Numbered from the stretch's first letter, positions 8,670 through 17,460 are shown. The stretch is DNA of 64,000 bases from Syntrophotalea acetylenica (GCF_001888165.1 NZ_CP015455.1:2040001-2104000); one strand, 5' to 3'. A program made the numbers and translations. Notes: a model not told the origin generated them from the sequence alone.

Positions 8670-9412
8670 TGATCGAAATCATCGCCGGCCTTTGTGTCAC
8701 CTATTCTTTGCTGTTCCTGCTATCTATCGTCCTCAAGGACAACTCGATAGCTGATGTCTTCTGGGGGATGGGCTTTTTGCAGGTTGCGCTCCACGCCATC
8801 TATCGCTCGGAGACGAGAACGCCTTCCCAGGTGCTGTTTACCATCCTTGTTGCGCTGTGGGCTATGCGGATTGTTTCCTATATACTTTCAAAAAAGTGGA
8901 TAAAAAAAGACGAAGATCCGCGCTATGCCAGGTGGCGTGAGCAATGGCAGCACTTTTATCTTCGCTCATTTTTCCAGATCTATGTGCTCCAGGGAGTGCT
9001 GGTAATGATCATCGCCATCCCGATTTTTCTCGTCAATAGCGCACCTCCTCCACTGGGTCTGGTCACCGCCGCCGGCACTGCTGTCGCGCTCTTCGGCCTG
9101 CTCTATGAGACGATCGGCGACCTGCAACTGCGCTCATTCATCAAGACCAGGGAGAAAGGGCAGATCATGACCCGGGGACTATGGAAATACTCCCGCCACC
9201 CAAATTATTTCGGCGAGAGCGCATTCTGGCTGGGCGCGAGTATCGTGGCGGCACAGGTTTCCTTATGGGCGTTCATAAGTTGGCTTCTGATCACCTTTCT
9301 GCTCCGATATGTCTCGGGGGTGCCGCCCGCGGAAGAACGATATGCAGACAACCAGGCATTTCAGGCTTATAAACGGGAGACTCCTGCGATGATACCCAGG
9401 TTTTTCAAATGA
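8669..9412 (+). CDS. DUF1295 family membrane protein (steroid-reductase-like fold)
   Basis: This 247-residue polytopic protein has the DUF1295 / steroid 5-alpha-reductase C-terminal pattern: 'DPRYARWREQW' near residue 85, 'GLWKYSRHPNYFGESAFWLG' near 170-190, and 'PPAEERYADNQAFQAYKRETPAMIPRF' at the C terminus. The 'SRHPNYFGE' segment is shared with integral-membrane reductases and isoprenylcysteine methyltransferases that bind NADPH or SAM. In this operon a lipid or fatty-acid reductase/methyltransferase role is plausible but unproven. The ATG overlaps the DUF2177 stop; the stop overlaps the next ATG (ATGA). Confidence 0.9.
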   Translation: MIEIIAGLCVTYSLLFLLSIVLKDNSIADVFWGMGFLQVALHAIYRSETRTPSQVLFTILVALWAMRIVSYILSKKWIKKDEDPRYARWREQWQHFYLRSFFQIYVLQGVLVMIIAIPIFLVNSAPPPLGLVTAAGTAVALFGLLYETIGDLQLRSFIKTREKGQIMTRGLWKYSRHPNYFGESAFWLGASIVAAQVSLWAFISWLLITFLLRYVSGVPPAEERYADNQAFQAYKRETPAMIPRFFK

Positions 9413-10045
9413 AGAGCCTCGTGCCCCTCTCAGGCCTTGTGGTTTATTCCGGGATTCTCATTCTTGAGAGATTGCAGATCATCCCGGACCCGGCATTCTT
9501 TTTACGGGTGCTGGACAGCGCTTACCAGGAATGGTCATTCCTGCTGCTGTTCCTGGTGATTTTGATCGAGAGCATCGCTATATGTCGGTTTTTATTTTCC
9601 GGGCCAGCTTTTCGCGGTGCTCATCGTACTGCTTAACGATTTTACCTGGGGCAATGTGATCGTACTGACCATGGTCTCCATTGTCGCGGTGACTATCTCT
9701 GCTGCACTCAATTACCTGCTCGGCTCATTGCGAGAGACGAAACAGAGGGACTTCCGGATCAAGGAGTTGTTGCTCGCCATGCTGCATATCAACCTGTTGG
9801 CCCTCTACATGTTTCAGCTCGGGGTCTCGCGTTCCCACAAGAAGGTAATCCTCTATGCCGGCCTGCTGAACATCCCGTATTACCTACTTCTCATCGCAGG
9901 AACATTCCTCATCCGCGACCAGATCATGATCATCACGGAAGACTCCTATTTCCTGTTCTTCCTGCTCTGTGTGTGGACTATTTTCACCGTCATCCTCGAC
10001 ATCAGGGAGCGTAGAAACAAGCGACGGGTGCGACCCATAAAATAA
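9409..10045 (+). pseudogene. Hydrophobic membrane protein split by a frameshift
   Basis: The first frame opens at ATG 9409 (overlapping the DUF1295 stop) and runs 75 codons with two membrane segments. The second frame (+1) covers about 9566-10045 and continues with hydrophobic helices. Dropping one base around 9575-9590 joins '..VILIESIA' to 'LYVGFYFPGQLFAVLIVLL..' and gives one protein of 211 residues with about six membrane segments and a basic tail. I do not recognise the family. Alternatives are two separate small genes or a sequencing error; a damaged single gene is favoured because the downstream frame has no good ribosome site of its own. Confidence 0.55.
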
Positions 10046-10066
10046 CCACCAACTAGAAAGAGCGCC

Positions 10067-11251
10067 ATGAAACTTGCAATCGTCGGATCCGGCATTTCAG
10101 CAATGACCTGCGCACACTACCTCAAAGGGAAGTACGACATCTCGATCTTCGAGAAAAACGACTACCTCGGCGGTCACACCCACACGCATCGCATGGACGG
10201 CTTTACCCTCGACACGGGATTCATAGTTTTCAATCTTCACACTTATCCGAATTTGCTCAAAATGTTCGAAGAGCTCGGTATAGAGCGCCGGAAAAGCGAC
10301 ATGTCTTTTGCTGTCCACAATCTTCGAACCGGCCTCCAATACACAGGGTATAAGCCCTTTGCGCAAAGGAGGAACCTCCTGTCGCCCAGGCACTGGAAAT
10401 TCCTGCGCGAAATCCAGACATTCTTCAGGGTCGGCCAGAGGGATCTGCAAAAGAATAATCCAGAATCGATCAGGGAATACTGCAAAAAGAACGGACTCTC
10501 CGATTACTTCCTCGAAAACTTCATTGTGCCGTTGTCCTCCGCTATCTGGTCAACCCCCGATACCAAGGAGTTTCCCATCGGGCTGCTCCTGCCTTTTTTC
10601 CACAACCACGGGTTGCTGAGTGCCCGCAAAAAATTCCAGTGGTACACGGTCAAGGGAGGGTCCGACACCTATACCAAAAAGATCGCCGCAGGACTCGACA
10701 TTCACCTCAATGAGCCGGTGCTATCGGTAAAAGAAGGTTCGGCCATGCAACTTGAAACAGCCAGGCAAGCGTATGTGTTCGACTATGTGATTTTGGCTTG
10801 CCATTCCGATGAAAGTCTGGCCATTGCCAAAGGGCTGCCTGAAAAGAAACAGGAACTGCTTAGCAAGTTCCGCTACAATAAGAACCTTGCCGTGCTCCAT
10901 TGTGACGAGGCTGTGATGCCTCCTGTGAGGGATGTCTGGTCAAGCTGGAATCACATCATCGATGGAGAAAAGACATCCACCGTATACTGGCTGAACATGC
11001 TTCAAGGACCAAAGACGCCGACCAACTATTTTGTTTCCATCAACCCTTTTCAAAAGATCCGGGAAGATAAGATCATCCGCACCATTCAATATGATCACCC
11101 TTTGTTCACCATCGAGAATTTCGAACTGCAGAAACGCCTGCAGGAACTGAACGAAGATACCAGGATATTTTTCGCCGGTGCCTATTTCCGACACGGTTTC
11201 CACGAGGACGGCTGCAAGTCCGGAATGGACGTGGTCAGGAGATTGCAATGA
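10067..11251 (+). CDS. FAD/NAD(P)-binding amine-oxidase-like oxidoreductase
   Basis: This 394-residue flavoprotein has an N-terminal dinucleotide-binding motif GSGISA (residues 7-12), an acidic residue at the end of beta-2 (FEKNDYLGGHTHT) and the C-terminal FAD motif 'IFFAGAYFRHGFHEDG'. This is the NAD(P)/FAD protein that accompanies DUF1365 and cyclopropane-fatty-acid synthase in many bacteria, where the set is implicated in modification of unsaturated membrane fatty acids. Its own substrate is unknown. The start has AGAAAGAG upstream, and the stop overlaps the DUF1365 start (ATGA). Confidence 0.88.
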   Translation: MKLAIVGSGISAMTCAHYLKGKYDISIFEKNDYLGGHTHTHRMDGFTLDTGFIVFNLHTYPNLLKMFEELGIERRKSDMSFAVHNLRTGLQYTGYKPFAQRRNLLSPRHWKFLREIQTFFRVGQRDLQKNNPESIREYCKKNGLSDYFLENFIVPLSSAIWSTPDTKEFPIGLLLPFFHNHGLLSARKKFQWYTVKGGSDTYTKKIAAGLDIHLNEPVLSVKEGSAMQLETARQAYVFDYVILACHSDESLAIAKGLPEKKQELLSKFRYNKNLAVLHCDEAVMPPVRDVWSSWNHIIDGEKTSTVYWLNMLQGPKTPTNYFVSINPFQKIREDKIIRTIQYDHPLFTIENFELQKRLQELNEDTRIFFAGAYFRHGFHEDGCKSGMDVVRRLQ

Positions 11252-12069
11252 ACTCGTGCGCCTATGTCTGCCGACTCAAGCACGACAGGCCAAATAAAAA
11301 CAGATTCGCCTACAAAATATACATGTTCTATCTCGACCTCGATGAAATCGACCTGTTGGCCGACCGTTTTAAACTTTTGGGCAAAAACCGCTGGAATCTC
11401 CTGAGCTTTTACGACGATGACCACTTTCTTTTCGTCCGCCAAAAAGGCAAGCGGGATCGCATAGCTCGCGCGACTTTCGATTACACCAGGGAATATTATG
11501 TTGGCAAGAGCACCAAGGAACGGGTGCGGGAGACTCTCGGGGAGCTGGGCTTCGATTTTGAACTCGGTAAGGTCTGCTTGCTGACCAGTCTCAGGAATCT
11601 CGGCTATATTTTCAATCCGGTGAGCTTCTACTATTGCTACGATGCGCAGGGCGAACTACGGGTTCTACTCTCAGAAGTCAACAACACCTACAGAGATCAG
11701 AAACTCTTTTATACGGCCTTAACTCCGGGCAACAAGAGACACCGCGACAAGCAGAAAAAAAACTTCTATGTCTCACCCTTTATCGATATGGACACCGAAA
11801 TCACCTGGTCTTTCGAAGAACCGGCAGAGACCTTGTTGATGGAGGTGAACTCGGTCAAAGACGGACAAGCCATACTCAAAACCTCTTTGGCCGGAGACCG
11901 TCGGCAGCTCAGCTCAACGTCGATCCTTTTGCTGTTCCTGCGCTACCCGATGGTGCCGCTCTTTACTATCATATTCATACACTGGCAGGCCTTGAAACTC
12001 TGGCTTAAAAAGGTCCGTTTCAGGGATAAAAGCACCAGCGATGATGAGATCATAAGAGGATTGAGATGA
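11248..12069 (+). CDS. DUF1365 family protein
   Basis: A 273-residue protein with the DUF1365 features: a start in 'VCRLKHDRP..NRFAYKIYMFYLDLDEID', the central 'RNLGYIFNPVSFYYCYD' and 'AEVNNTY'-like element, and a C-terminal hydrophobic helix ('YPMVPLFTIIFIHWQALKLWL') that may associate with the membrane. Members are almost always adjacent to an FAD oxidoreductase and a cyclopropane-fatty-acid synthase, both present here with 4-base overlaps on each side. The exact reaction is not known to me; a role in lipid modification follows from context. Confidence 0.92.
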   Translation: MNSCAYVCRLKHDRPNKNRFAYKIYMFYLDLDEIDLLADRFKLLGKNRWNLLSFYDDDHFLFVRQKGKRDRIARATFDYTREYYVGKSTKERVRETLGELGFDFELGKVCLLTSLRNLGYIFNPVSFYYCYDAQGELRVLLSEVNNTYRDQKLFYTALTPGNKRHRDKQKKNFYVSPFIDMDTEITWSFEEPAETLLMEVNSVKDGQAILKTSLAGDRRQLSSTSILLLFLRYPMVPLFTIIFIHWQALKLWLKKVRFRDKSTSDDEIIRGLR

Positions 12070-13218
12070 TATTCAAGCAGGTGTTCTTCAGTCTGTTCAA
12101 AGGCAAAGATCTCAAAGGTACCCTCGAGATAGACTATAAAGGTCTGCACACCTTTGGCGATGGGCCAAAAGTCCGCATAAAGGTCAAAAACAAACGCTTT
12201 TTCAGGCGGGTCATCCTCTATGGAGATACTGGATTCGGTGAATCTTACTTTCTCGGAGAATTTGAGACGGACAACCTCTACGGGCTACTGGCCTGGTTTA
12301 TTGAAAACAAGGACCAGCTTCCCTTGGACCACTCCCCCTTCTACCAAATGGAATGGGCGAAAATCATGGGAAGAATAAACCACGGCCTGAACAAGAACAC
12401 AAAAAATGGGAGCAGGCGCAATATCCAAAGCCATTACGACCTGTCTAATCAGTTCTATTCGCTCTGGCTGGATGAATCGATGACTTACTCCTGTGCAATG
12501 TTCGATGAGGGCATGACCCTTCAGGAAGCTCAGGAAAATAAGTATCACAGGATATGTGAGAAGCTTGATCTCAAGAAAACGGACCATGTTCTGGAAATAG
12601 GTACAGGCTGGGGAGGCTTCGCTGAATTTGCCCAGAAGCATTATGGCTGCAGGATCACTACCATTACAATTTCTTGGGAGCAGTACCACTATGCCAAGGA
12701 AAGGCTGCGGAATATCGATCTGCGCCTGGCTGACTACAGGGATATTACAGGGAGCTATGACAAGATTGTCTCCATCGAGATGATGGAAGCATTAGGGCAT
12801 AAATATGTTCCCCTGTTCATCGAACGATGCGAGGCCTCGCTGAAACCGAACGGCAGAATGGTCTACCAGATAATCACCATTCCCGATTCACAGTTCAGGC
12901 AATACCTCAGGAATCCCGGATTCATCAAAAAGCACATCTTTCCCGGGGGGAACTCCTTTCGTTAGGCCAGGTCAAGAAAGAGCTTGCCCGCAACAAACTC
13001 AAGTTGCAGGACATCGAGGACATCAGTGAAAGCTATGTAAAAACGCTCCTCGCCTGGCAAAAAAAGTTCCATTTAAAAAAGAAGAAATTTTGAGCCTCGG
13101 CTTCGATGAAGCCTTTTTGGGGAAATGGGATTATTACCTCACCTCTTGTGCCGTTGGGTTCGACACGAAATATATCAGCGACGTCCAACTGTCCATCGAA
13201 AAAACTTGCATTCGTTAG
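12066..13218 (+). pseudogene. Cyclopropane-fatty-acyl-phospholipid synthase, two frameshifts
   Basis: The N-terminal frame (299 residues) carries the SAM-binding motif 'VLEIGTGWGG' and the Cfa signature 'YDLSNQFYSLWLDESMTYSC'. It breaks at a run of six G (about 12946-12951). Adding one G continues it as 'GELLSLGQVKKELARNKL..'. That frame breaks again at a run of six A (about 13073-13078), and adding one A continues it as 'EEILSLGFDEAFLGKWDYYL..' to the TAG at 13216. The restored protein is about 384 residues, essentially the length of E. coli Cfa. The enzyme transfers a methylene from SAM to unsaturated acyl chains. Both breaks are one-base losses in homopolymers, so sequencing error is a real alternative to decay. 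Confidence 0.85.
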
Positions 13219-13280
13219 GCAGAAGTTTTTTGCCACTCGTTTTATGCACCTCCCTTTTTCTCAAATAACCTGGCCTATGA

Positions 13281-13313
13281 GAAAAACCCACCGGTTCGTT
13301 TGGTGGGTTTTTC
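13281..13313 (+). terminator. Terminator after the lipid operon
   Basis: The stem AAAACCCACC/GGTGGGTTTT with a 9-base loop ends in a T-rich tract. It follows the last remnant of the fatty-acid synthase and faces the minus-strand peptidase remnant, so it may act in both directions. Confidence 0.8.
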
Positions 13314-13337
13314 AAGTTTGATGATGGGTGAATTTTT

Positions 13338-13485
13338 TTACCGCCTGCTGAAGTAATCCCTGGAATAAGTCATCGCCTCCAGTCGCGCAATCCTCTCCTC
13401 CATCGGCGGATGAGTGGAAAAAAGCTTCAGCAGCGACGAGCCGGATAATGAATGGTGGCTAGCGGCTGGACTGAAAGGGCGCTAG
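13338..13485 (-). pseudogene. M48 metallopeptidase (HtpX-like) C-terminal remnant
   Basis: Read on the minus strand, 13338-13485 encodes the last ~47 residues of an M48 peptidase. It contains '[21 protein letters not shown]' split across the typical C-terminal region, ending in a stop at 13338. The FSTHPP..ERI.RL motif is the hallmark of the HtpX/M48 C terminus. Upstream there is an in-frame stop and no zinc motif (HExxH), so only a stub remains. It marks a deletion boundary at the left edge of the accessory region. Confidence 0.65.
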
Positions 13486-13497
13486 AGGCTGTGTCGG

Positions 13498-13797
13498 TCA
13501 GTGCCTCACCGGATCCTCAATAATTATCCGCAAACGCTTTCCAAGGGCAGCAGTGGCTTGTTCCAAGGTTTTGAGCGTGACGGCGGTGTTCTGTGGATCG
13601 AGAAGTCGGTTGACCGCCGCTCTGGAGGTATGCATTTTGGCCGCCATTTCGGTTTTGGTCAGGCTCTGGTTCTCCATCTCCTGCTGGATCTGGTAAGCCA
13701 AAACCCGCTTAGCCGCGGTCGCCTCGACCTCGCTCAGGATGCCTTCCTCGGCCAGGAAGTCATCAAAATCGGTGCCGATGTTTTTATGGGTTGCCAT
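13498..13797 (-). CDS. HigA-like XRE-family antitoxin
   Basis: A 99-residue protein with a helix-turn-helix of the XRE type in the second half ('SLTKTEMAAKMHTSRAAVNRLL', residues about 45-66) and the ending 'GKRLRIIIEDP' common in HigA-like antitoxins. It overlaps the upstream toxin gene by 14 bases, the toxin-first order seen in higBA modules. It is expected to neutralise the toxin and repress the shared promoter, probably through the palindrome at 14147-14162. Confidence 0.85.
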   Translation of the reverse strand: MATHKNIGTDFDDFLAEEGILSEVEATAAKRVLAYQIQQEMENQSLTKTEMAAKMHTSRAAVNRLLDPQNTAVTLKTLEQATAALGKRLRIIIEDPVRH

Positions 13798-14143
13798 CGA
13801 ATTCAGCCTTTCTTTTGCGTGCCAGTTTCATGTCGTCGGCCGGAGTCTGCTGAGTCTTCTTTATGAAGCCGTGAAGGAGGATGATCCGCGGGCCGTGGGT
13901 GCAAAAAAGAACGCGAGCGATGCGGTTTCCCAGCCTGGAGCGAACCTCAAAAAGCCCCTCTCCTAAAGGCCGCACCAAAGGCATGCCGAGAGGCCAGCCC
14001 CATTGCACCGTTTTGATGTCCTCACCAATGATCTTCCGCTCCTCCGGCGGCAAATCCTTCAGCCACTCGCGGACGGGCTCTCTTCCGCTGTCCTGCCGGA
14101 AAAAATTTACTTGTAGTGGCGTCGGAGTTTCCATGTCGGCCAT
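13784..14143 (-). CDS. RelE/HigB-family toxin (phage Gp49-like)
   Basis: A 119-residue basic protein with the Gp49/HigB pattern: 'REWLKDLPPEERKIIGEDI' near residues 24-42, 'GLFEVRSRLGNRIARVLFC' near 63-81, and 'ILLHGFIKKTQQTPADDM' near 88-105. Such toxins are ribosome-dependent mRNA interferases. The first ATG (14143) is used; a second Met lies three codons later. It is transcribed with the overlapping antitoxin and divergently from the resolvase. Confidence 0.87.
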   Translation of the reverse strand: MADMETPTPLQVNFFRQDSGREPVREWLKDLPPEERKIIGEDIKTVQWGWPLGMPLVRPLGEGLFEVRSRLGNRIARVLFCTHGPRIILLHGFIKKTQQTPADDMKLARKRKAEFDGNP

Positions 14144-14146
14144 ATT

Positions 14147-14162
14147 GTATCAAACTTGATAC
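14147..14162. promoter_or_regulatory. Palindromic operator between toxin-antitoxin and resolvase
   Basis: GTATCAAACTTGATAC: perfect 6-bp arms (GTATCA/TGATAC) around a 4-base centre, 4 bases upstream of the toxin start and 37 bases before the divergent resolvase. This is the expected place for the autoregulatory operator of the toxin-antitoxin pair; binding is inferred, not shown. Confidence 0.55.
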
Positions 14163-14198
14163 ATCTGGCAAGAAAAAACAACAAGGAAGGAGAAAGTC

Positions 14199-14768
14199 AT
14201 GGGAATGAGGATCGGATATGCACGGGTAAGTTCTGCTGGGCAAAAACTGGATGTTCAACTGGGTCGTTTGGCCGACTGCGATCGAATCTTCCATGAGAAG
14301 GCGTCTGGAGCAACCGCGAAGGATCGATCAGAGTTGCAAAAAGCGTTGGATTTTGTTCGGGATGAGGATGTTTTTGTGGTCACCAAGCTTGACCGCCTGG
14401 CACGGTCAGTCATTGATCTTGCTGGGATTGTCCAAAGGCTACAAGGGAAGAACGTCGATCTGGTTGTGCTAGACCAAGGGATCGACACTACAACCCTGTA
14501 CGGCCGGGTACAGTTCAACATTCTCGCCGCGATTGGAGAATTCGAGCGGGAGCTGATAAAAGAACGATCTATGGAAGGCCGCGAAAAGGCTCTTGCTCGC
14601 GGAGTAAAGTTTGGCGCCAAACCGAAACTGACCAAAAAGGAAACTATCGATCTCATCAGGGATTTTGAAGCTCCAGGTTGCAGCAAAACGGAGATTGCCG
14701 AGCATTACGGTATCAGCAGGTCATCGGTCTATCGACTGTATGCCGAGAACCGCGAAAAAAGTGTCTAA
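14199..14768 (+). CDS. Serine recombinase (resolvase/invertase family)
   Basis: This 189-residue small serine recombinase has an N-terminal catalytic domain with 'RIGYARVSSAGQ' (nucleophile Ser near residue 10), then 'DVFVVTKLDRLARS' and the conserved 'GEFERELIKERSMEGREKA'. A C-terminal HTH_7-type helix-turn-helix follows ('SKTEIAEHYGISRSSVYRL'). The length fits Tn3-type resolvases or DNA invertases. AAGGAGAAAG precedes the ATG. No transposase is next to it; a decayed copy of its C-terminal part lies at about 22.3 kb, so the pair may mark the ends of an old mobile element. Confidence 0.93.
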   Translation: MGMRIGYARVSSAGQKLDVQLGRLADCDRIFHEKASGATAKDRSELQKALDFVRDEDVFVVTKLDRLARSVIDLAGIVQRLQGKNVDLVVLDQGIDTTTLYGRVQFNILAAIGEFERELIKERSMEGREKALARGVKFGAKPKLTKKETIDLIRDFEAPGCSKTEIAEHYGISRSSVYRLYAENREKSV

Positions 14769-14790
14769 AAAACAGCGGTAAATCAGAAAA

Positions 14791-14816
14791 AGCCCCCGGT
14801 CACAAAATCGGGGGCT
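14791..14816. terminator. Bidirectional terminator between resolvase and hydrolase
   Basis: The stem AGCCCCCG/CGGGGGCT has a 10-base loop. On the minus strand it is followed by TTTTTCTG, a good terminator for the epoxide hydrolase gene; on the plus strand it closes the resolvase. A diverged counterpart follows the resolvase remnant at 22415. Confidence 0.75.
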
Positions 14817-14840
14817 ATTGCGTCTGAAAAAGAGTGATTT

Positions 14841-15812
14841 TCAAACAAACCTTCGTACCAGCCAATCGATGAGTAAACGGTTGACCTCGTCGGGTTTTTC
14901 GACCTGAGTCCAGTGACCGCATTCGGGGATCAGGCTTTTTTCCAGATCGGGAACGTATTTTTCCATACCCTCTGCTAATTCCGGAGGTAAAAAGATGTCG
15001 TCTTCTGCGGAAACCATGAGGCATGGAACGGATATCCTGTCACTGGTGCCGGCAAGAAGCTGGTTGTTCCTGTGCAGGTTGCGGTACCAGTTGATGGGGC
15101 CGGTCAATCCCCCGGCAGAAAAGGCTTCGACATAGACCTGCAAATCTTCCGGCGCCATCAATGGGCTGCCAGCCGGGTCCGGGTCCAGAGCGGCGGCCTG
15201 GATGAAATCCCATTCGAGATTGCGGACCGCCGGGGGTGCGTCGATAAATTCGGCCATGGTCAGGGGACGAGCTCTGAACAGCCCTCCCAGAAATCTGGGC
15301 AAAAGATCCGCCGTCAGTTCGTTCTCGATTCCTTTCTGCAGAAAAGCCAATCGGTAATTGCCGGCGCTAAAATGGTTGCGCACCCAGCCTGCCGGGTCTT
15401 CGCCCATTCTTCGAAAATAACGATGCGGCGTGTTGAGTCCGATGACTCCAGCCACTCGCTCAGGATGTAGAATCGGCATTTCCCAGACCACATGGCCACC
15501 CCAATCATGCCCGCAGAACACCGCCTTTTCCAGTTCCAGAGCATCCAGCACACCGATCAGGTCGTCTGCCAGGTGTGGGAGGTCGTACTCCGCTACCGAG
15601 TCGGGCTTATCGGACCTACCGTAGCCGCGCTGGTCGAGAGCAATGGCCCGAAATCCAGCGGCCGCCAGCGCAGGCAACTGATAGCGCCAAGAAAAAGCCA
15701 GTTCCGGAAAACCGTGGCAGAAAACCACCGGAAATCCGCCGCCCTGCTCATAAACGGCCAGGCGAATACCGTGGGCTCGGATAAAGTACGGTTCGGGGAA
15801 ATCAGTGCGCAT
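14841..15812 (-). CDS. Alpha/beta hydrolase, epoxide hydrolase-like
   Basis: This 323-residue soluble enzyme shows the epoxide-hydrolase arrangement. It has an oxyanion motif HGFPE (about residues 34-38), a nucleophile elbow GHDWGG (Asp near residue 101), a cap domain with 'INWYRNL' (family Tyr), and a C-terminal catalytic His in 'CGHWTQVEKPDEV' (about 300). Such enzymes open epoxides through an Asp-ester intermediate; haloalkane dehalogenases share the fold, but the NWYRN cap motif favours epoxide hydrolase. No physiological substrate can be inferred from its neighbours. Confidence 0.9.
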   Translation of the reverse strand: MRTDFPEPYFIRAHGIRLAVYEQGGGFPVVFCHGFPELAFSWRYQLPALAAAGFRAIALDQRGYGRSDKPDSVAEYDLPHLADDLIGVLDALELEKAVFCGHDWGGHVVWEMPILHPERVAGVIGLNTPHRYFRRMGEDPAGWVRNHFSAGNYRLAFLQKGIENELTADLLPRFLGGLFRARPLTMAEFIDAPPAVRNLEWDFIQAAALDPDPAGSPLMAPEDLQVYVEAFSAGGLTGPINWYRNLHRNNQLLAGTSDRISVPCLMVSAEDDIFLPPELAEGMEKYVPDLEKSLIPECGHWTQVEKPDEVNRLLIDWLVRRFV

Positions 15813-15897
15813 GGGCGGGCTCCCTGTTTGGTCAAATTATCATTGTGTGGTGGCCGTTTTTGAAATAGCCTCCTGCAAAGGGCCGGTCAGGCTTCGG

Positions 15898-16200
15898 CAG
15901 TCGGCTTATCCAGCGGCAGTGGCCTGTGCCGCCTCGATGTCCTTGGCCGTAAAGAGCCACTGGACGGCAATGGCAACCAATTGATCCGTGTCATAGCACC
16001 CCCCGACCTCTTTGCCGCCTGCACGGCCTCCTGGAGGCGCGCGGCGCCCGCCTCTTTCGAGTCGGAGACCACCCACTTCAGGGCCAGCAGGCGCCGGTCG
16101 AAAAGCCCCACGAGAAAATCGGCTTCATCCTCCTCAAAGAGGCAGGGCCTCTCTGAGGGCTCGTTCGGCGCGGGCGCTTCCCGCTGGAGGGCCCGCACCT
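15898..16200 (-). pseudogene. Possible XamI-type restriction endonuclease remnant
   Basis: On the minus strand a frame reads 'EEDEADFLVGLFDRRLLALK..VSDSK', then continues after a frameshift near 16000 with 'CYDTDQLVAIAVQWLFTAKDIEAAQATA'. The order of an acidic/hydrophobic strand, 'LLALxxxVSDS' and a final helix ending in AAQ.T resembles the C-terminal part of XamI-like endonucleases, where the strand normally reads ALECKVSNS. The catalytic Glu/Cys/Lys positions are degraded. No methyltransferase is nearby. The family call is tentative; that it is a broken gene is fairly clear. Confidence 0.4.
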
Positions 16201-16293
16201 TCTAAACGGGAAGGGCAGCGAGAAGCTGCGGCTGCGCTCGCCACCAGGGCCTCGCGCTGACCGGGAAAACCATCTGCCCTCTTCCGATAAATT

Positions 16294-16328
16294 AAGCAGC
16301 CCGCGGTTATGACTGCCGCAGGCTGCTT
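16294..16328 (-). terminator. Terminator after the outer-membrane barrel gene
   Basis: A long hairpin with outer arms AAGCAGCC/GGCTGCTT and an inner GCGG/CCGC-type stem lies just downstream (minus strand) of the barrel gene stop. Confidence 0.6.
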
Positions 16329-16343
16329 GCCTTCCTACTTTCC

Positions 16344-16934
16344 TTAGAAGCGAATACCGACGTAAATGTTGTGTCCTTCGTATTCGCCTGTGAAATTACC
16401 AAACTTGGGATTTTCAGCATCGAAATAGCGATAGCCGACGTCGAAAACCACCGATTGCATGGCGAAACTGAGACCGACCATGGCCTGCCAGGCAAAGACG
16501 TCATCGTCGTCGTCCACCCGCCCGAAACCCGTTACCGTGCCTAAATCGGCGTCAATGCTGGCCATGCCCACACCGAGGCCGATGAAGGGGCGGAACTGCA
16601 ACAAGTCGAAATCGAGGTAGGCATTGACCATGCCGCTCATGACCTCGACCTTGTCGCCTCTCCCCGCTTTGATGCCACCGATGCCGATGCCGTCGATATC
16701 ATTGCGGCGGTAAGCCACCTCGCCTTCCAGCCGGAACCGTTCAAACTGTTTGCCGACGGCAACAAATGCGCCCCAGCCATCGTCGAAAGCAACATCCCAG
16801 TCAGGGCCAGGTGCGCGAACATCGGCATCGCTCAAATCGACCCACATACCGCCCAGGCTGAGGTACGGTTTTGCCGAGGCGCTGCTGGCCGCAAAGAGCA
16901 GTGCCATGCAGATGAAGAAGATTCTTTTCGCCAT
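16344..16934 (-). CDS. Outer-membrane beta-barrel protein (porin-like family)
   Basis: A 196-residue exported protein: signal peptide MAKRIFFICMALLFAASSASA with cleavage before KPY, then alternating amphipathic strands typical of an eight-stranded OmpA/OmpW-like barrel ('FRLEGEVAYRRND', 'FRPFIGLGVGMASIDAD', 'VVFDVGYRYFDAE') and the C-terminal aromatic 'IYVGIRF' recognised by the Bam complex. The start at 16934 has GGAGG upstream; the longer open frame has no ribosome site. The function is unknown; small barrels of this kind are usually adhesins, channels or structural proteins. Confidence 0.85.
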   Translation of the reverse strand: MAKRIFFICMALLFAASSASAKPYLSLGGMWVDLSDADVRAPGPDWDVAFDDGWGAFVAVGKQFERFRLEGEVAYRRNDIDGIGIGGIKAGRGDKVEVMSGMVNAYLDFDLLQFRPFIGLGVGMASIDADLGTVTGFGRVDDDDDVFAWQAMVGLSFAMQSVVFDVGYRYFDAENPKFGNFTGEYEGHNIYVGIRF

Positions 16935-17226
16935 GATTGCCTCCGTTGGTGAGAGTACATACTTCCCAGTTGCTGCACCCCTTTTCAGCAACGCGGGAAA
17001 CCCACACATGGTGTAGTTCTAAAAGAAGGTTTACCAGTCGCAGAAGATTATTCAATCGTCTGCCGAAGGAAGCGAAGGGGTGGGACAGGAGAATGGCGGC
17101 TGCGGAGAAGGGGGCAGTCGGGCAAATCACCTACCCTTTGCATAAATACCCCCGACATCGGCTGAAGTCGGGTTAAAAGGTTCCTTGTGTCCTTAGGTGG
17201 GGAGGGCACAAGGTTCTCTCTTCGGA

Positions 17227-17460
17227 TTAAAGGTGGGAATCCGATAGATTCTGGGCGTCCTGCGTTCGACAGGCACGACACTGAAAGACCTTGACTCGTC
17301 CCCGCCAGTAGGAGGAATGGGTCTTGCTCATACATTTCGGACACTGAAACCCTTGGGGTTAGCGGGAGTTTTCGAGGGCGGCCTCGCACTGGGCCTCATC
17401 ACCACAATTGGTGAGAAACTGGTTCAAGCTCATTCCTGCTTGAAACTGGATTCGATTCAT
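17227..17460 (-). pseudogene. IS1595 (ISXO2-like) transposase N-terminal remnant
   Basis: The minus strand from ATG 17460 reads MNRIQFQAGMSL then 'NCGDEAQCEAALENSR', a stop, and 'PQGFQCPKCMSKTHSSYWRG' followed by 'VKVFQCRACRTQ'. This is the zinc-ribbon N terminus (CPKC...CRAC) of ISXO2-type transposases. It has an in-frame stop after residue 34 and ends at a second stop near 17227; the DDE domain is gone. A well-formed GGAGG site remains upstream of the ATG. Nothing else coding is visible in 16.94-17.23 kb. Confidence 0.8.

Noticed and set aside
17048-17389. 113-codon minus-strand frame
   Set aside because: It overlaps the IS1595 zinc-ribbon remnant in another frame and shows no family resemblance; the remnant explains this DNA better.
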